DNA of 64,000 nt from CAVORB01 sp963736235. GTDB taxonomy: Bacteria; Pseudomonadota; Gammaproteobacteria; Chromatiales; Chromatiaceae. A program made the position numbers and the translations under genes. Of the stretch, positions 1-9,073 are shown in pieces. The first letter of the stretch is position 1; each line of letters opens with the position of its first letter. The notes beneath the pieces were generated by a model, which saw nothing but the letters and a program-made list of their open reading frames with translations, did no database searches and was not told where the DNA came from. The DNA is taken from contig CAVTOR010000005.1 of the NCBI GenBank assembly GCA_963736235.1, forward strand, positions 186,001 to 250,000, given 5' to 3'.

Positions 1-1063
1 TGGCCTGGTCTACGGCTACCTCGGGCTCAACCGCAGCGAGGTCCCATCCGCGCGGGCCGGCGACATCGTCGCCATCACCGGCATCGAGGCCCCCAACGTC
101 TCCGACACCCTGTGCGATCCGGAGAACGTGGAGCCCATGCCCCCGCTGACGGTGGACGAGCCCACGGTCACCATGACCTTCCAGGTCAACACCTCGCCCT
201 TCGCCGGGCGCGGCGGCAAGTACCTGACCTCGCGCCAGCTCAAGGATCGCCTGGAGCGGGAGCTGATCCACAACGTGGCCCTGCGGGTGGAGGAGGGCAA
301 CGATCCGGAGAAGTTCCGCGTCTCCGGCCGCGGCGAGCTGCACCTGTCGATCCTGCTGGAGAACATGCGCCGGGAGGGTTACGAGCTGGCGGTCTCGCGC
401 CCGGAGGTCATCTTCCGCGAGATCGACGGCGTCATCTGCGAGCCTTACGAGCAGCTCACGGTCGACCTGGACGAGTCCTCCCAGGGGGCCATCATGCAGG
501 CCCTCGGCGAGCGCAAGGGAGAGCTCAAGGACATGGTGCCCGACGGCAAGGGCCGGGTGCGGCTCGACTACGAAATCCCCTCCCGTGGCCTGATCGGCTT
601 CCAGACCGAGTTCATGACCCTGACCTCGGGCACGGGACTCAAGTACCACGTCTTCGATCACTACGGCCCCGCCAACCAGGGCGGGATCGCCCCGCGCCGC
701 AACGGCGCCATGATCTCGAACGGCACCGGCAAGGCCCTGGGCTATGCTCTGTTCAACCTCCAGGAGCGCGGACGCATGATGGTCTCGCCGGGCGAGGAGG
801 TCTACGAGGGCCAGGTGGTCGGCATCCACTCGCGCGATAACGATCTCACCGTCAATCCGCTCAAGGCCAAGCAGCTCACCAATATCCGCGCCGCCGGCTC
901 GGACGAGAACATCCTGCTCACGCCTCCGGTGCGCTTCAGCCTGGAGCAGGCCCTGGAGTTCATCGAGGACGACGAGTTGGTGGAGATCACCCCCAAGGGC
1001 ATTCGCATTCGCAAGCGCTTCCTCAAGGAGCACGAGCGCAAGCGAGCCGGGCGGGGCGCCTGA
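1..1063 (+). CDS. typA: GTP-binding protein TypA/BipA, C-terminal part (5' truncated by window)
   Basis: The reading frame is open from base 2 and ends at a TGA at 1061-1063, so only the C-terminal half of this ribosome-associated translational GTPase is present. The GTPase domain lies outside the window. Visible family features are the domain II segment ending in ISDTLCD-like residues (here VSDTLCD), the EF-G-like domain with SGRGELHL, and the BipA-specific C-terminal domain with RGLIGFQTEF and the GTGLKYHVFDHY stretch. BipA binds ribosomes and supports 50S assembly and stress adaptation; that role is family knowledge. The gene converges on the minus-strand DUF1835-like gene with about 50 bases between them. 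Confidence 0.95.
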   Translation, partial: GLVYGYLGLNRSEVPSARAGDIVAITGIEAPNVSDTLCDPENVEPMPPLTVDEPTVTMTFQVNTSPFAGRGGKYLTSRQLKDRLERELIHNVALRVEEGNDPEKFRVSGRGELHLSILLENMRREGYELAVSRPEVIFREIDGVICEPYEQLTVDLDESSQGAIMQALGERKGELKDMVPDGKGRVRLDYEIPSRGLIGFQTEFMTLTSGTGLKYHVFDHYGPANQGGIAPRRNGAMISNGTGKALGYALFNLQERGRMMVSPGEEVYEGQVVGIHSRDNDLTVNPLKAKQLTNIRAAGSDENILLTPPVRFSLEQALEFIEDDELVEITPKGIRIRKRFLKEHERKRAGRGA

Positions 1064-1113
1064 GCGGCGAGGGGTTTCGTCCCGGGCCGGCCGCTCCCGG
1101 CGCCGGTCGAGCA

Positions 1114-1881
1114 TCACGCGGCTACCGACCGCACCCGGTATTCACGCAGCCGGCGACGTGGTCCATCGGCCTCGACGCGTCCGGTCTCGATCAGGACCTG
1201 CAGCCGGCTGGAGAAGAAGAGATCACTCATTGGGTTGCGCGGGCCGCATCGGTTCATGGCGGCCCCCACCACGCGCGCCGCTGGCGTCCAGGAGGGAGGG
1301 CAGGACTCGGCTAGCAGCGGGTCGTAGCTATCGATGGGGATGCCAGCGATCAGGCCGCCTTCCCAGCGTCGGAGATGGTTGGTTTGGTCGCGGATGCGCA
1401 GGAAATCGTCGGCGAGGCTCGCGCGCTCCTTGTCCGTCATCACCTGGCGGCTCTCGTACTGACCGACGATTTCCGCGGGCGTCAGGTTGGAAACATGGTC
1501 GCGTCCCTCCCGTTTTGCCGGCGTCACCCGCAACACCCGCTCCAGACGGCCCCTGAGCCACCAGCAGGTCATCGCGAGGAAGACGGACTCGGAGACGTTG
1601 CTGCCACTCCAGATCAGGACGTCCACCGGGCCGTCCGACACCAGCCGCTGCACCATCGCGGACCAGGGGGCGAAGGCGTCGGTGAGGTCGCACCTCCAAT
1701 CGCCGTAGCTGCGGAAACAGGCGCGCATGTAGTCGATGCGCGCCCGGCCGTCGTCGAGCGGGCCGTGGCTGAGGTCGTCCGGAATCGCGATCACCGTGTC
1801 GGGCACTCCCCGGGATTGGCATGAAGCGCGCAGGCAGGCGGCGGCGTGGTCGCCGAGGGTGAGATGGAAGAGGCGCGGCAT
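1114..1881 (-). CDS. DUF1835/DUF3658-type protein, 255 aa
   Basis: I place the start at the ATG at 1881, where the protein begins MPRLFHLTLGD. The open frame reaches further upstream, but the N-terminal extension has no conserved character and overlaps the HTH gene. The first half matches the DUF1835 pattern (an FHLTLGD opening, then IPDDLSHGPL followed by aromatic and charged residues), and the second half resembles DUF3658 with a predicted winged-helix-like C-terminus (LFFSSRLQVLIETGRVE). The function of the family is not known. The HTH gene ends 71 bases upstream on the same strand, so the two are probably co-transcribed. Family assignment is from pattern recognition only. Confidence 0.7.
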   Translation of the reverse strand: MPRLFHLTLGDHAAACLRASCQSRGVPDTVIAIPDDLSHGPLDDGRARIDYMRACFRSYGDWRCDLTDAFAPWSAMVQRLVSDGPVDVLIWSGSNVSESVFLAMTCWWLRGRLERVLRVTPAKREGRDHVSNLTPAEIVGQYESRQVMTDKERASLADDFLRIRDQTNHLRRWEGGLIAGIPIDSYDPLLAESCPPSWTPAARVVGAAMNRCGPRNPMSDLFFSSRLQVLIETGRVEADGPRRRLREYRVRSVAA

Positions 1882-1952
1882 CGGTCTGGGATGGAGCCGG
1901 GGACCTCGGGGCGCCTCTTCAGTTAAGAGGAACACCGCCCGCGCCCAGGGTC

Positions 1953-2189
1953 TTACGCGACGAGTATCTGGGGCCTTTCCACCGGGCTGGCGTCGTCTGT
2001 GACACCGTGGGGAAAGCGGGTATGGCAGCGGATCCAGGCTTGCAGCGGACCCTCGGGGTAACGAATCTTCCTTCCCTTGGGTTTCGAAAGCGGTGGCCCG
2101 TAGCCGGTATGCCGCCAGTGCCGGAGCGTCTCCCGGCTGACGCCAATCAATTCCGCCGCTTCGCCTGGAGTCAGTAGCTTCTCCTTCAT
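1953..2189 (-). CDS. small helix-turn-helix protein of the MerR/excisionase type, 78 aa
   Basis: The ATG at 2189 is preceded by a good ribosome binding site (GAGAGG about six bases upstream), so I prefer it over the longer frame starting at 2231. The protein opens with a helix-turn-helix of the excisionase/AlpA class: LLTPGEAAELIGVSRETLRHW, followed by a short wing containing GRKIRYP. These single-domain proteins bind DNA as directionality factors or as small regulators. The tail after residue 55 has no recognisable motif. It sits 71 bases upstream of the DUF1835-like gene on the same strand and may regulate that pair. No integrase is adjacent, so a prophage origin is not supported. Confidence 0.7.
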   Translation of the reverse strand: MKEKLLTPGEAAELIGVSRETLRHWRHTGYGPPLSKPKGRKIRYPEGPLQAWIRCHTRFPHGVTDDASPVERPQILVA

Positions 2190-2447
2190 GTAGCCCTCTC
2201 GTTGTTCTTGGTCTCTGGGTACACACCGCAAGATGTAGTGGCGAGATACAGCATTGTATACATTCTGGTGGTGTTGCCTACAGCGCGTCGGAGAAGTCCG
2301 CGGGCCGGGCCGGACGCTCGGCGCGCGTCGTCGGAACCCTGGCCGCGAGCAATGATTAACATTAAGAAATATGCCGGATGGGATCCTGTCCGCTGCCTAT
2401 ACTGATCCGGCCATCGAAGAATTTGATTACTAGAGGATCCGATCCCG

Positions 2448-3434
2448 ATGAAATCCCCCGTAAAGATTGCGATTACCGGCGCTGCCGGACACATAGGCTA
2501 CGCGTTGGTGTTTCGCATTGCCTCCGGCGCCATGTTCGGCCCCGACCAGCCGGTGATCCTGCGTTTGCTCGAGATCCCGCAGGCGCAGGATCCCCTGAAG
2601 GGTGTGGGCATGGAGCTGGAGGACTGCGCATTTCCGCTGCTGCGCGACGTCGTGCTGACGGACGAGGCGTCGATCGGCTTTCGGGACGCGGATTACGCGA
2701 TCCTCATCGGCGCCAAGCCGCGCAGCAAGGGCATGGAGCGCAAGGATCTTCTGACCGAGAACGCCAAGATCTTCTCCGCCCAGGGCCGCGCCATCAACGA
2801 TTACGCGGCGAGTCAAGTTCGCGTGTTGGTGGTGGGCAATCCCGCCAACACCAACGCGCTGATCGCCGCGTCCAACGCGCCGGACCTCGACCGCGCCCAG
2901 TTCACGGCGATGATGCGGCTGGACCACAACCGGGCGATCGGCCAGCTGGCGAGCAAGACGAGCTCGCTCGTGGCCGACGTCACCCGCATGACCGTCTGGG
3001 GTAACCATTCCACCACCCAGTATCCGGACATCGGCAACTGCCTGGTCGCCGGTCGCCCCGCGCTGGAGCTCGTCAGCCGTGACTGGGCGATCGATCACTT
3101 CGTTCCCTGCGTTCAGCGTCGCGGAGCGGCCATCATCGCGGCCCGTGGGCTGTCCTCCGCCGCCTCCGCCGCCGACGCGGTGGTGGATCATATGCGCGAC
3201 TGGGCGCTTGGCACACCGGATGGCGACTGGGTCAGCATGGGCGTGCCGTCGGACGGCAGCTATGGCATCAGCGAGGGTCTCGTCTACTCCTTCCCGGTGA
3301 CCTGCAAGAACGGGGAGTTCGAGATCGTCCAGGGCCTAGAGGTGGACGACTTCAGCGTCGGTCGGATGCAGGCGTCGGAACAGGAGCTGCTCGGGGAGCG
3401 CTCGGCCATCGAGGACCTGTTGCCCAAGAAATAG
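2448..3434 (+). CDS. mdh: malate dehydrogenase, 328 aa
   Basis: This is an NAD-dependent malate dehydrogenase of the LDH/MDH superfamily, MDH type 2, which interconverts malate and oxaloacetate in the TCA cycle. The N-terminal Rossmann fold has the motif GAAGHIGYAL. Substrate-binding arginines lie in the IGAKPRSKGMERKDLL segment, VGNPANTN is intact, and the catalytic pair is present: an aspartate in LDHNRAI and a histidine in WGNHST. The length of 328 residues is usual for this subfamily. The start ATG has a GAGG about ten bases upstream. A TATACT hexamer at 2398-2403 could be a -10 element, though no good -35 is visible. The gene appears monocistronic. Confidence 0.95.
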   Translation: MKSPVKIAITGAAGHIGYALVFRIASGAMFGPDQPVILRLLEIPQAQDPLKGVGMELEDCAFPLLRDVVLTDEASIGFRDADYAILIGAKPRSKGMERKDLLTENAKIFSAQGRAINDYAASQVRVLVVGNPANTNALIAASNAPDLDRAQFTAMMRLDHNRAIGQLASKTSSLVADVTRMTVWGNHSTTQYPDIGNCLVAGRPALELVSRDWAIDHFVPCVQRRGAAIIAARGLSSAASAADAVVDHMRDWALGTPDGDWVSMGVPSDGSYGISEGLVYSFPVTCKNGEFEIVQGLEVDDFSVGRMQASEQELLGERSAIEDLLPKK

Positions 3435-3537
3435 GGTCGCGCGCGGGATCGTCGCCGGCGCGCTCGCCGCGCCGGGGGCTCGCGCGCTTCACGCCTCCGC
3501 ACGCCCCGCCTGGACTCGGAGGCCGGGAGAAAACGCG

Positions 3538-6500
3538 GTGTCGGGGGTTGCCATGTCCAAGCTGGGGGATGTTTCGTCCGTCCGCATCCTCGCCTTTTCG
3601 GTGCTCGTCTGGCTTTTCGTGCTTCCCGCCGGCGGGTCGGCAGCGCCGCCGACCGCGGAGCGACGGATGGTGGTGGTCGAGGGGGCGGACTACTACGGGC
3701 TCGATTACGACGTTCTGAAAGAGGTCGAGCTGGCGGCCTGCGAATCCGCCTGTCTCGTCGACACCCGCTGTAAGGCATTCACGTACAACACCAGGGCGCG
3801 CTGGTGTTTCCTCAAGAGCGAATACGGCGATTTGCGACCCTTCGCCGGCGCCGTCTCCGGTCACATCGCCCAGGGCGCCGAATCGGCGACCGAACGCGAG
3901 GCGGTCCGCATCTCCGAGCTCGGTTTCCTACCACCGGCCTTCATTGAGGAGGCCCGCGCGCTGTCGGACCGCGTGCACAAGAGCGCAGCCGGCGGTGGGT
4001 CACTGGATGCCATCACCTCCGACGCCCGTGCCGCCCTCAATGCCGGAAACGCCCTGCGCGCGTCGGATCTCTACGCGCGCGCGGTCGGGCTCGCGCCCGC
4101 CAGCAGCTCGCTTTGGCTGCGACTGGCCGAGAGCAGTCTCGCCGCGGAGTCGCGCGACTGGCAGACCAAGGAGCGTCTCCAGGAACATGCCAGCGCCGCC
4201 GCCGTCAACGCCTATCTGCGCGCCGAAACCGAAATGGAGCGCTCGGCCGCCCTCGCCCAGCTGGGCCGGGCGCTGGCGGCGCGCGCGGCCTGGAGGCCTG
4301 CCATTCGCGCCACGCGCGCCGCACTCGCGCTGGCCGACGATTCCGAGCTCCGCGCCGCGTACGACAAGCTGATCGCCGAGCACGGCTTCCGCATTACCAG
4401 CCATCGGGTGGACTCCGACGCGGCCAGCCCGCGAATCTGCCTGGAGCTGTCCGATCCCCTGCCGCGGCACTTCGCCCGGCTGGACGAGTTCGTGTCCGTG
4501 GAGGGGGGCGACAAGCTCGCGCTCGAGGCCGGCCAGAAGCAGATCTGCGTCGATGGCGTGGTGCACGGCGGCCGCTACCGAGTCCGCGTGCGCGCCGGTC
4601 TTCCGGCTTCGGACGGCGAGGTGCTGCCGCGGACCGCCGACCTAGACATTTACGTGCGCGACCGCCGGTCCGCGGTGCGCTTTCTCGGTCGCGCCTACGT
4701 CCTGCCGCGCGGCGGCGCGGCGACGATACCGCTGATGTCGGTCAATAGCGAGCGGGTGCAGGCGCGGCTCTACCGCGTGGGAGACCGCGGGCTGGCCCGC
4801 ACCGTCGCCGACGACACCTTCCTCAAGCAGCTCTCGGGCTACGAGTCGGAGCTGATCGCGGAGCAGACGGGCGAACAGGTTTGGGGGGGTACGGTGGAGG
4901 TCCGCACCGAGCTCAACCGTGAGGTGACCACCGCAGTCCCGGTCGGGGCGCTGATCGACCAGCTTGAGCCGGGTGCCTATGTCCTGACCGCGCGGCCGGC
5001 AGAGGCGTTAGGCGAGGACCACGAGGTCATGGCGACCCAGTGGTTCGTGGTCTCGGACCTCGGCCTGGCAACCCTCTCCGGCAACGACGGACTACACGTC
5101 CTGGTGCGCTCCCTGTCGAGCGCCGGGCCGCTGGGCGATGTCTCGCTTCGGCTGGTAGCGCGCAATGACGAGGTCCTGGGCCGCGCGGCGACGGACGCGG
5201 CTGGCTATGCCCGTTTCGAGCCGGGGCTGCTGCGAGGCAGCGGGGGCAACGCCCCGGCCCTGCTGGTGGCCGAGGGCCGTGACGGGGACTATGGGCTTCT
5301 GGACTTGACCAAGGCGCCCTTCGATCTGAGCGACCGCGGCGTCGAGGGCCGGCCCGCGCCCAAGCCGGTGGACGTATTCTTCGTCTCGGAGCGTGGTATC
5401 TACCGCCCGGGCGAGACCGTCCACCTGACCGCGCTGGCGCGCAACGCCCGGGCCGAGGCGCTCACCGGGCTTCCGTTGACGGTCGTGGTGAAGCGCCCGG
5501 ATGGGGTCGAGCATGCCCGTCTGCTCACTGAGGATCAGGGACTTGGTGGACGACACCTGGCCTTCGATCTCCTGCCCGGCGCCATGCGCGGGACCTGGCA
5601 GGCCGCCGTGCATGCCGATCCCCAGGGTCCCGCGCTGGCCTCCCTCTCGTTTCTGGTTGAGGACTTCGAGCCCGAGCGCCTGGCGCTGGCGCTCACCAGC
5701 AGCTTGGCCTTGCTCGACCCCGCGGATCCGGCGCCGCTCGCAGTGGACGTCCGCTTTCTCTACGGGGCGCCGGCATCCAACCTCGCCCTAGAGGGGGAGG
5801 TCCTGGTGCGGGCCACTGACGTCCTGGCCGCCCATCCCCGATTCCGCTTCGGGCTTGCCGGCGAGGAGATCGAGCCCATGCAGCGGGCGCTCCCGGCGGC
5901 GGAGACGGACGCTGACGGCAAGGCGCGGCTGATTCCGGCTCTTCCTGGGCTGACGCCGACCAGCCGCCCCCTCGAGGCGGAGTTGCGGGTGCGGGTGGTC
6001 GACACAGGAGGACGCCCGGTGGAGCGCGCCCTCACCCTGCCGGTGGCGGATTCGCAGGTGCGCCTGGGTATCCGTCCCTTGTTCGATGGGGCGGTCGACG
6101 ATGGCGGGACGGCGGGCTTCGAGGTGATCGCCGTGGGGCCGGATGGCGCCCGGGTGAACCGCGAAGCATTGCGCTGGACCCTGTCCCGGGTGCACCGCTC
6201 CTTCCAGTGGTACGAGATGGACGGCAAGTGGGACTACGAGCCCGTCGTCACCCGCGAGCGGGTCGCCAGCGGCAACCTGTCCCTGGACGGACGGGATACC
6301 GGACGGGTCGAGGCCAGGGTCGGCTGGGGCGGCTATGAGCTCGCGGTCACGGATACCACCGGCGGCGCACTGCCGGCGTCGGTGGGTTTCGAGGCCGGCT
6401 GGTACGTGGCGCCGGCGGCGGTGGACACACCCGACCTCGTCAAGGTATCGCTGGATCAGCCGCATTACCGCGTCGGCGAGACGGCCCGGGTGCATATCCA

Positions 6501-9045
6501 GCCCCGTTTCCCGGGGCTGGCGCTGGTGATGGTGGTCGACGATCGTCTGGTCGCCATGACCCCCGCGGAGGTCCCGGCGCAGGGGGCGACGGTGGAGCTT
6601 CCGGTCACCGCGGACTGGGGTCCGGGTGCCTACGTGACGGCGGTCCTCTTCCGACCGATGGACCTGGATGCCAAGCGCATGCCCGGCCGGGGCCTGGGGC
6701 TCGCCTGGGCCGGGGTCGATCCGGGGGAGCGCAGGCTCGAGGTCGCGCTGGATGCGCCGGCGCGCGCCGAGCCAAGAGGGCCCGTCTCGCTGTCCGTCGC
6801 GCTTGGCAACCTTCCGGCCGGGGAGGAGGCCTACGTCACCGTCGCCGCCGTGGACGTCGGCATCCTCAATCTCACTCGCTACCAGACGCCCGCGCCGGAC
6901 GACTGGTACTTCGGGCAGCGCGCGCTGGGGATGGAGATCCGCGACCTATACGGCCAGCTCATCGACCGCATGCAAGGGGCGCCGGGAACGGTGCGGTCCG
7001 GCGGCGCCGCCGGCCTGATGCGGTTCGAGGGACCGCCCCCCACCGAGGCTCTGGTGGCCTTCTACTCGGGCATCCTCCGGTCGGACGCGCGGGGCGCGGC
7101 GTCCGTGGCCTTCGATCTCCCCGACTTCAACGGCACCGTGCGGGTGATGGCCATGGCCTGGTCGGCGAGCGGAGTGGGGCACGCGGCGCGGGACATGCTG
7201 GTGCGCGACCCGGTGGTCGTCACCGCCAGCCTGCCGCGCTTCCTGGCGCCCGGTGACCAGTCGCGGGTGCTGCTCGACCTCGGCCATGTGGAAGGGCCAG
7301 CCGGGGAGGTGACGCTCGCCGTGGAGGGCCCCGGCATCCTGACCGAAGGAGCGGCAATGCCCCGGACCTTGAATCTGGGCGAGGGCGGCCGTGCCCGGGT
7401 TTCAGTGCCCATCAGGGTAGAGGCCATCGGGGATCACCCACTGCTGATCCGCCTCACTACCCCGGACGGCCAGGTACTCGACAAACGGCTGACGGTTCCA
7501 GTGCGCGACAACGCCCCGGAGATGGTGCGCTCATCCAGCGCCAACCTTGGGCCCGGCGGTAGCCTGGTGCTCGATTCGGGGCTGTTCGAGGGGTTGATGC
7601 CGGGAACCGGCGCGGTGACCGTCTCCGCGGGCGGGGCCATGCGCATGGACGTCCCGGCCCTGCTGCGGGCGCTGGATCGCAATCCGTTCGGCTGCGCCGA
7701 GCAGATCACCAGCCGAGCCCTGCCGCTGCTTTATCTCAACCAGGTGGCGCTGGCGGCGGGTCTCGGCGGGGATACGGATGCCGCGGCGCGGGTGCGCGAT
7801 GCCATCGCTGGCGTGCTGGCCAAGCAGTCTTCGGACGGAGGGTTCGGTCTCTGGGGACCGGGCGGGGGGGACCTGTGGCTGGACGCCTATGTGACGGACT
7901 TTCTCACCCGCGCGCGGGAGCAAGGGCACGAGGTGCCGGAAGCGGCCTTCGGCTCGGCCCTCGACAACCTGCGCAACCGGCTGGCATACGCACCGGACTT
8001 CGACCGGGGCGGCGAGGACGTCGCCTATGCGCTCTACGTGCTCGCCCGCAACGGACGTGCCGCCATCGGAGACCTGCGCTACTACGCGGAGACCAAGCTG
8101 GAGGCCTTCGCCACGCCCATGGCCAGGGCCCAGATGGGGGCCGCGCTCGCTCTGTACGGGGAACGCCTGCGCTCCGATGCGGCCTTTCGCGCTGCTGTTT
8201 CCCAGCTCGATCGCGGCCTGGACAAGGGGCGCTGGCGTGCCGATTTTGGCTCCGAGCTGCGGGACTCGGCGGCGCTGCTGGCCCTTTCCGCCGAGGCGGG
8301 GACCGGCGCCGTGGACCGGCCCCTCCTCGCGTTGCGGGTCGGAGAAGGGGTGAGCAACGCCGAACGCACGAGCACCCAGGAGAACGCCTGGCTGCTGATG
8401 GCCGCCCACGCCCTCGATGCGGAGGCCGCCGGGCGCTTTGCGGTCGGCGAAGAGTTGGTGGAAGGAGTCCTATACCGAGGGTTCTCGGCAGCGGACCTCG
8501 ATGCGGCGGACGTGACCGTCGTCAATCGTGATGACGGGCCGGCGGAGGTCCTGGTCACTGTCAGCGGCGTTCCCGTCGCATCCCCGCCCGCCGGGGGCAG
8601 CGGCTACACCATCGAACGCGCTTACTATGACCTGGACGGCCGGCGTACCGACCCCTCCCGCGTGGCGCAGGGCGAGCGCCTAGTGGTGGTCGTCACGGTG
8701 AGCGCGGACCGGAAGCGCGCCGCGCGTCTGATCCTGAGCGATCCCCTGCCGGCCGGATTCGAGATCGAGAACCCGAACCTGGTGAGGGCGGGCGACATCG
8801 CCACCATTCCCTGGCTGGGTCTGCTGGAGGTCCCGGCCCACAAGGCCTTCCATGCGGATCGCCTGGTAGCGGCCGTGGAGCGCGGCGCGAAAGACGGGCG
8901 GCAGTTCCAGCTCGCCTACGTGGTGCGTGCCGTCTCGCCCGGCGTCTTCGAACATCCGCCGGCGACGGTGGAGGACATGTACCGGCCGGCGCGCCGGGCC
9001 TGGACCGGCGGGGGCAGGGTCGAGGTGTTCGGTCCCGCGCCATAG
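3538..9045 (+). CDS. yfhM: bacterial alpha-2-macroglobulin family protein with N-terminal PAN domain, 1835 aa
   Basis: A GTG at 3538 has GGGAG eight bases upstream; an ATG at 3553 is also possible. After a hydrophobic signal peptide (about residues 14-37), a PAN/apple-like domain spans roughly residues 45-110 with several cysteines. Next come a TPR-like helical stretch, a series of macroglobulin domains including the MG2 signature FFVSERGIYRPGE near residue 611, the A2M segment, and an alpha/alpha-toroid thioester domain. The thioester motif GCAEQ is intact with Cys near residue 1386, so this is the thioester-containing (YfhM/ECAM-like) class, which traps proteases covalently in the periplasm. 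pbpC follows 28 bases downstream, the standard partner in proteobacteria. The PAN domain is present in some, not all, relatives. Confidence 0.92.
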   Translation: MSGVAMSKLGDVSSVRILAFSVLVWLFVLPAGGSAAPPTAERRMVVVEGADYYGLDYDVLKEVELAACESACLVDTRCKAFTYNTRARWCFLKSEYGDLRPFAGAVSGHIAQGAESATEREAVRISELGFLPPAFIEEARALSDRVHKSAAGGGSLDAITSDARAALNAGNALRASDLYARAVGLAPASSSLWLRLAESSLAAESRDWQTKERLQEHASAAAVNAYLRAETEMERSAALAQLGRALAARAAWRPAIRATRAALALADDSELRAAYDKLIAEHGFRITSHRVDSDAASPRICLELSDPLPRHFARLDEFVSVEGGDKLALEAGQKQICVDGVVHGGRYRVRVRAGLPASDGEVLPRTADLDIYVRDRRSAVRFLGRAYVLPRGGAATIPLMSVNSERVQARLYRVGDRGLARTVADDTFLKQLSGYESELIAEQTGEQVWGGTVEVRTELNREVTTAVPVGALIDQLEPGAYVLTARPAEALGEDHEVMATQWFVVSDLGLATLSGNDGLHVLVRSLSSAGPLGDVSLRLVARNDEVLGRAATDAAGYARFEPGLLRGSGGNAPALLVAEGRDGDYGLLDLTKAPFDLSDRGVEGRPAPKPVDVFFVSERGIYRPGETVHLTALARNARAEALTGLPLTVVVKRPDGVEHARLLTEDQGLGGRHLAFDLLPGAMRGTWQAAVHADPQGPALASLSFLVEDFEPERLALALTSSLALLDPADPAPLAVDVRFLYGAPASNLALEGEVLVRATDVLAAHPRFRFGLAGEEIEPMQRALPAAETDADGKARLIPALPGLTPTSRPLEAELRVRVVDTGGRPVERALTLPVADSQVRLGIRPLFDGAVDDGGTAGFEVIAVGPDGARVNREALRWTLSRVHRSFQWYEMDGKWDYEPVVTRERVASGNLSLDGRDTGRVEARVGWGGYELAVTDTTGGALPASVGFEAGWYVAPAAVDTPDLVKVSLDQPHYRVGETARVHIQPRFPGLALVMVVDDRLVAMTPAEVPAQGATVELPVTADWGPGAYVTAVLFRPMDLDAKRMPGRGLGLAWAGVDPGERRLEVALDAPARAEPRGPVSLSVALGNLPAGEEAYVTVAAVDVGILNLTRYQTPAPDDWYFGQRALGMEIRDLYGQLIDRMQGAPGTVRSGGAAGLMRFEGPPPTEALVAFYSGILRSDARGAASVAFDLPDFNGTVRVMAMAWSASGVGHAARDMLVRDPVVVTASLPRFLAPGDQSRVLLDLGHVEGPAGEVTLAVEGPGILTEGAAMPRTLNLGEGGRARVSVPIRVEAIGDHPLLIRLTTPDGQVLDKRLTVPVRDNAPEMVRSSSANLGPGGSLVLDSGLFEGLMPGTGAVTVSAGGAMRMDVPALLRALDRNPFGCAEQITSRALPLLYLNQVALAAGLGGDTDAAARVRDAIAGVLAKQSSDGGFGLWGPGGGDLWLDAYVTDFLTRAREQGHEVPEAAFGSALDNLRNRLAYAPDFDRGGEDVAYALYVLARNGRAAIGDLRYYAETKLEAFATPMARAQMGAALALYGERLRSDAAFRAAVSQLDRGLDKGRWRADFGSELRDSAALLALSAEAGTGAVDRPLLALRVGEGVSNAERTSTQENAWLLMAAHALDAEAAGRFAVGEELVEGVLYRGFSAADLDAADVTVVNRDDGPAEVLVTVSGVPVASPPAGGSGYTIERAYYDLDGRRTDPSRVAQGERLVVVVTVSADRKRAARLILSDPLPAGFEIENPNLVRAGDIATIPWLGLLEVPAHKAFHADRLVAAVERGAKDGRQFQLAYVVRAVSPGVFEHPPATVEDMYRPARRAWTGGGRVEVFGPAP

Positions 9046-9073
9046 CGACTGCCCGCCGATACGAGGTGCCGAA

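Noticed and set aside
1953..2189. Small HTH gene as evidence for a prophage
   Set aside because: No integrase, attachment repeats or phage genes are near; a plain small regulator is sufficient.
1882..2226. N-terminal extension of the DUF1835-like gene to 2226
   Set aside because: It overlaps the HTH gene in another frame and has no conserved residues before MPRLFHLTLGD.
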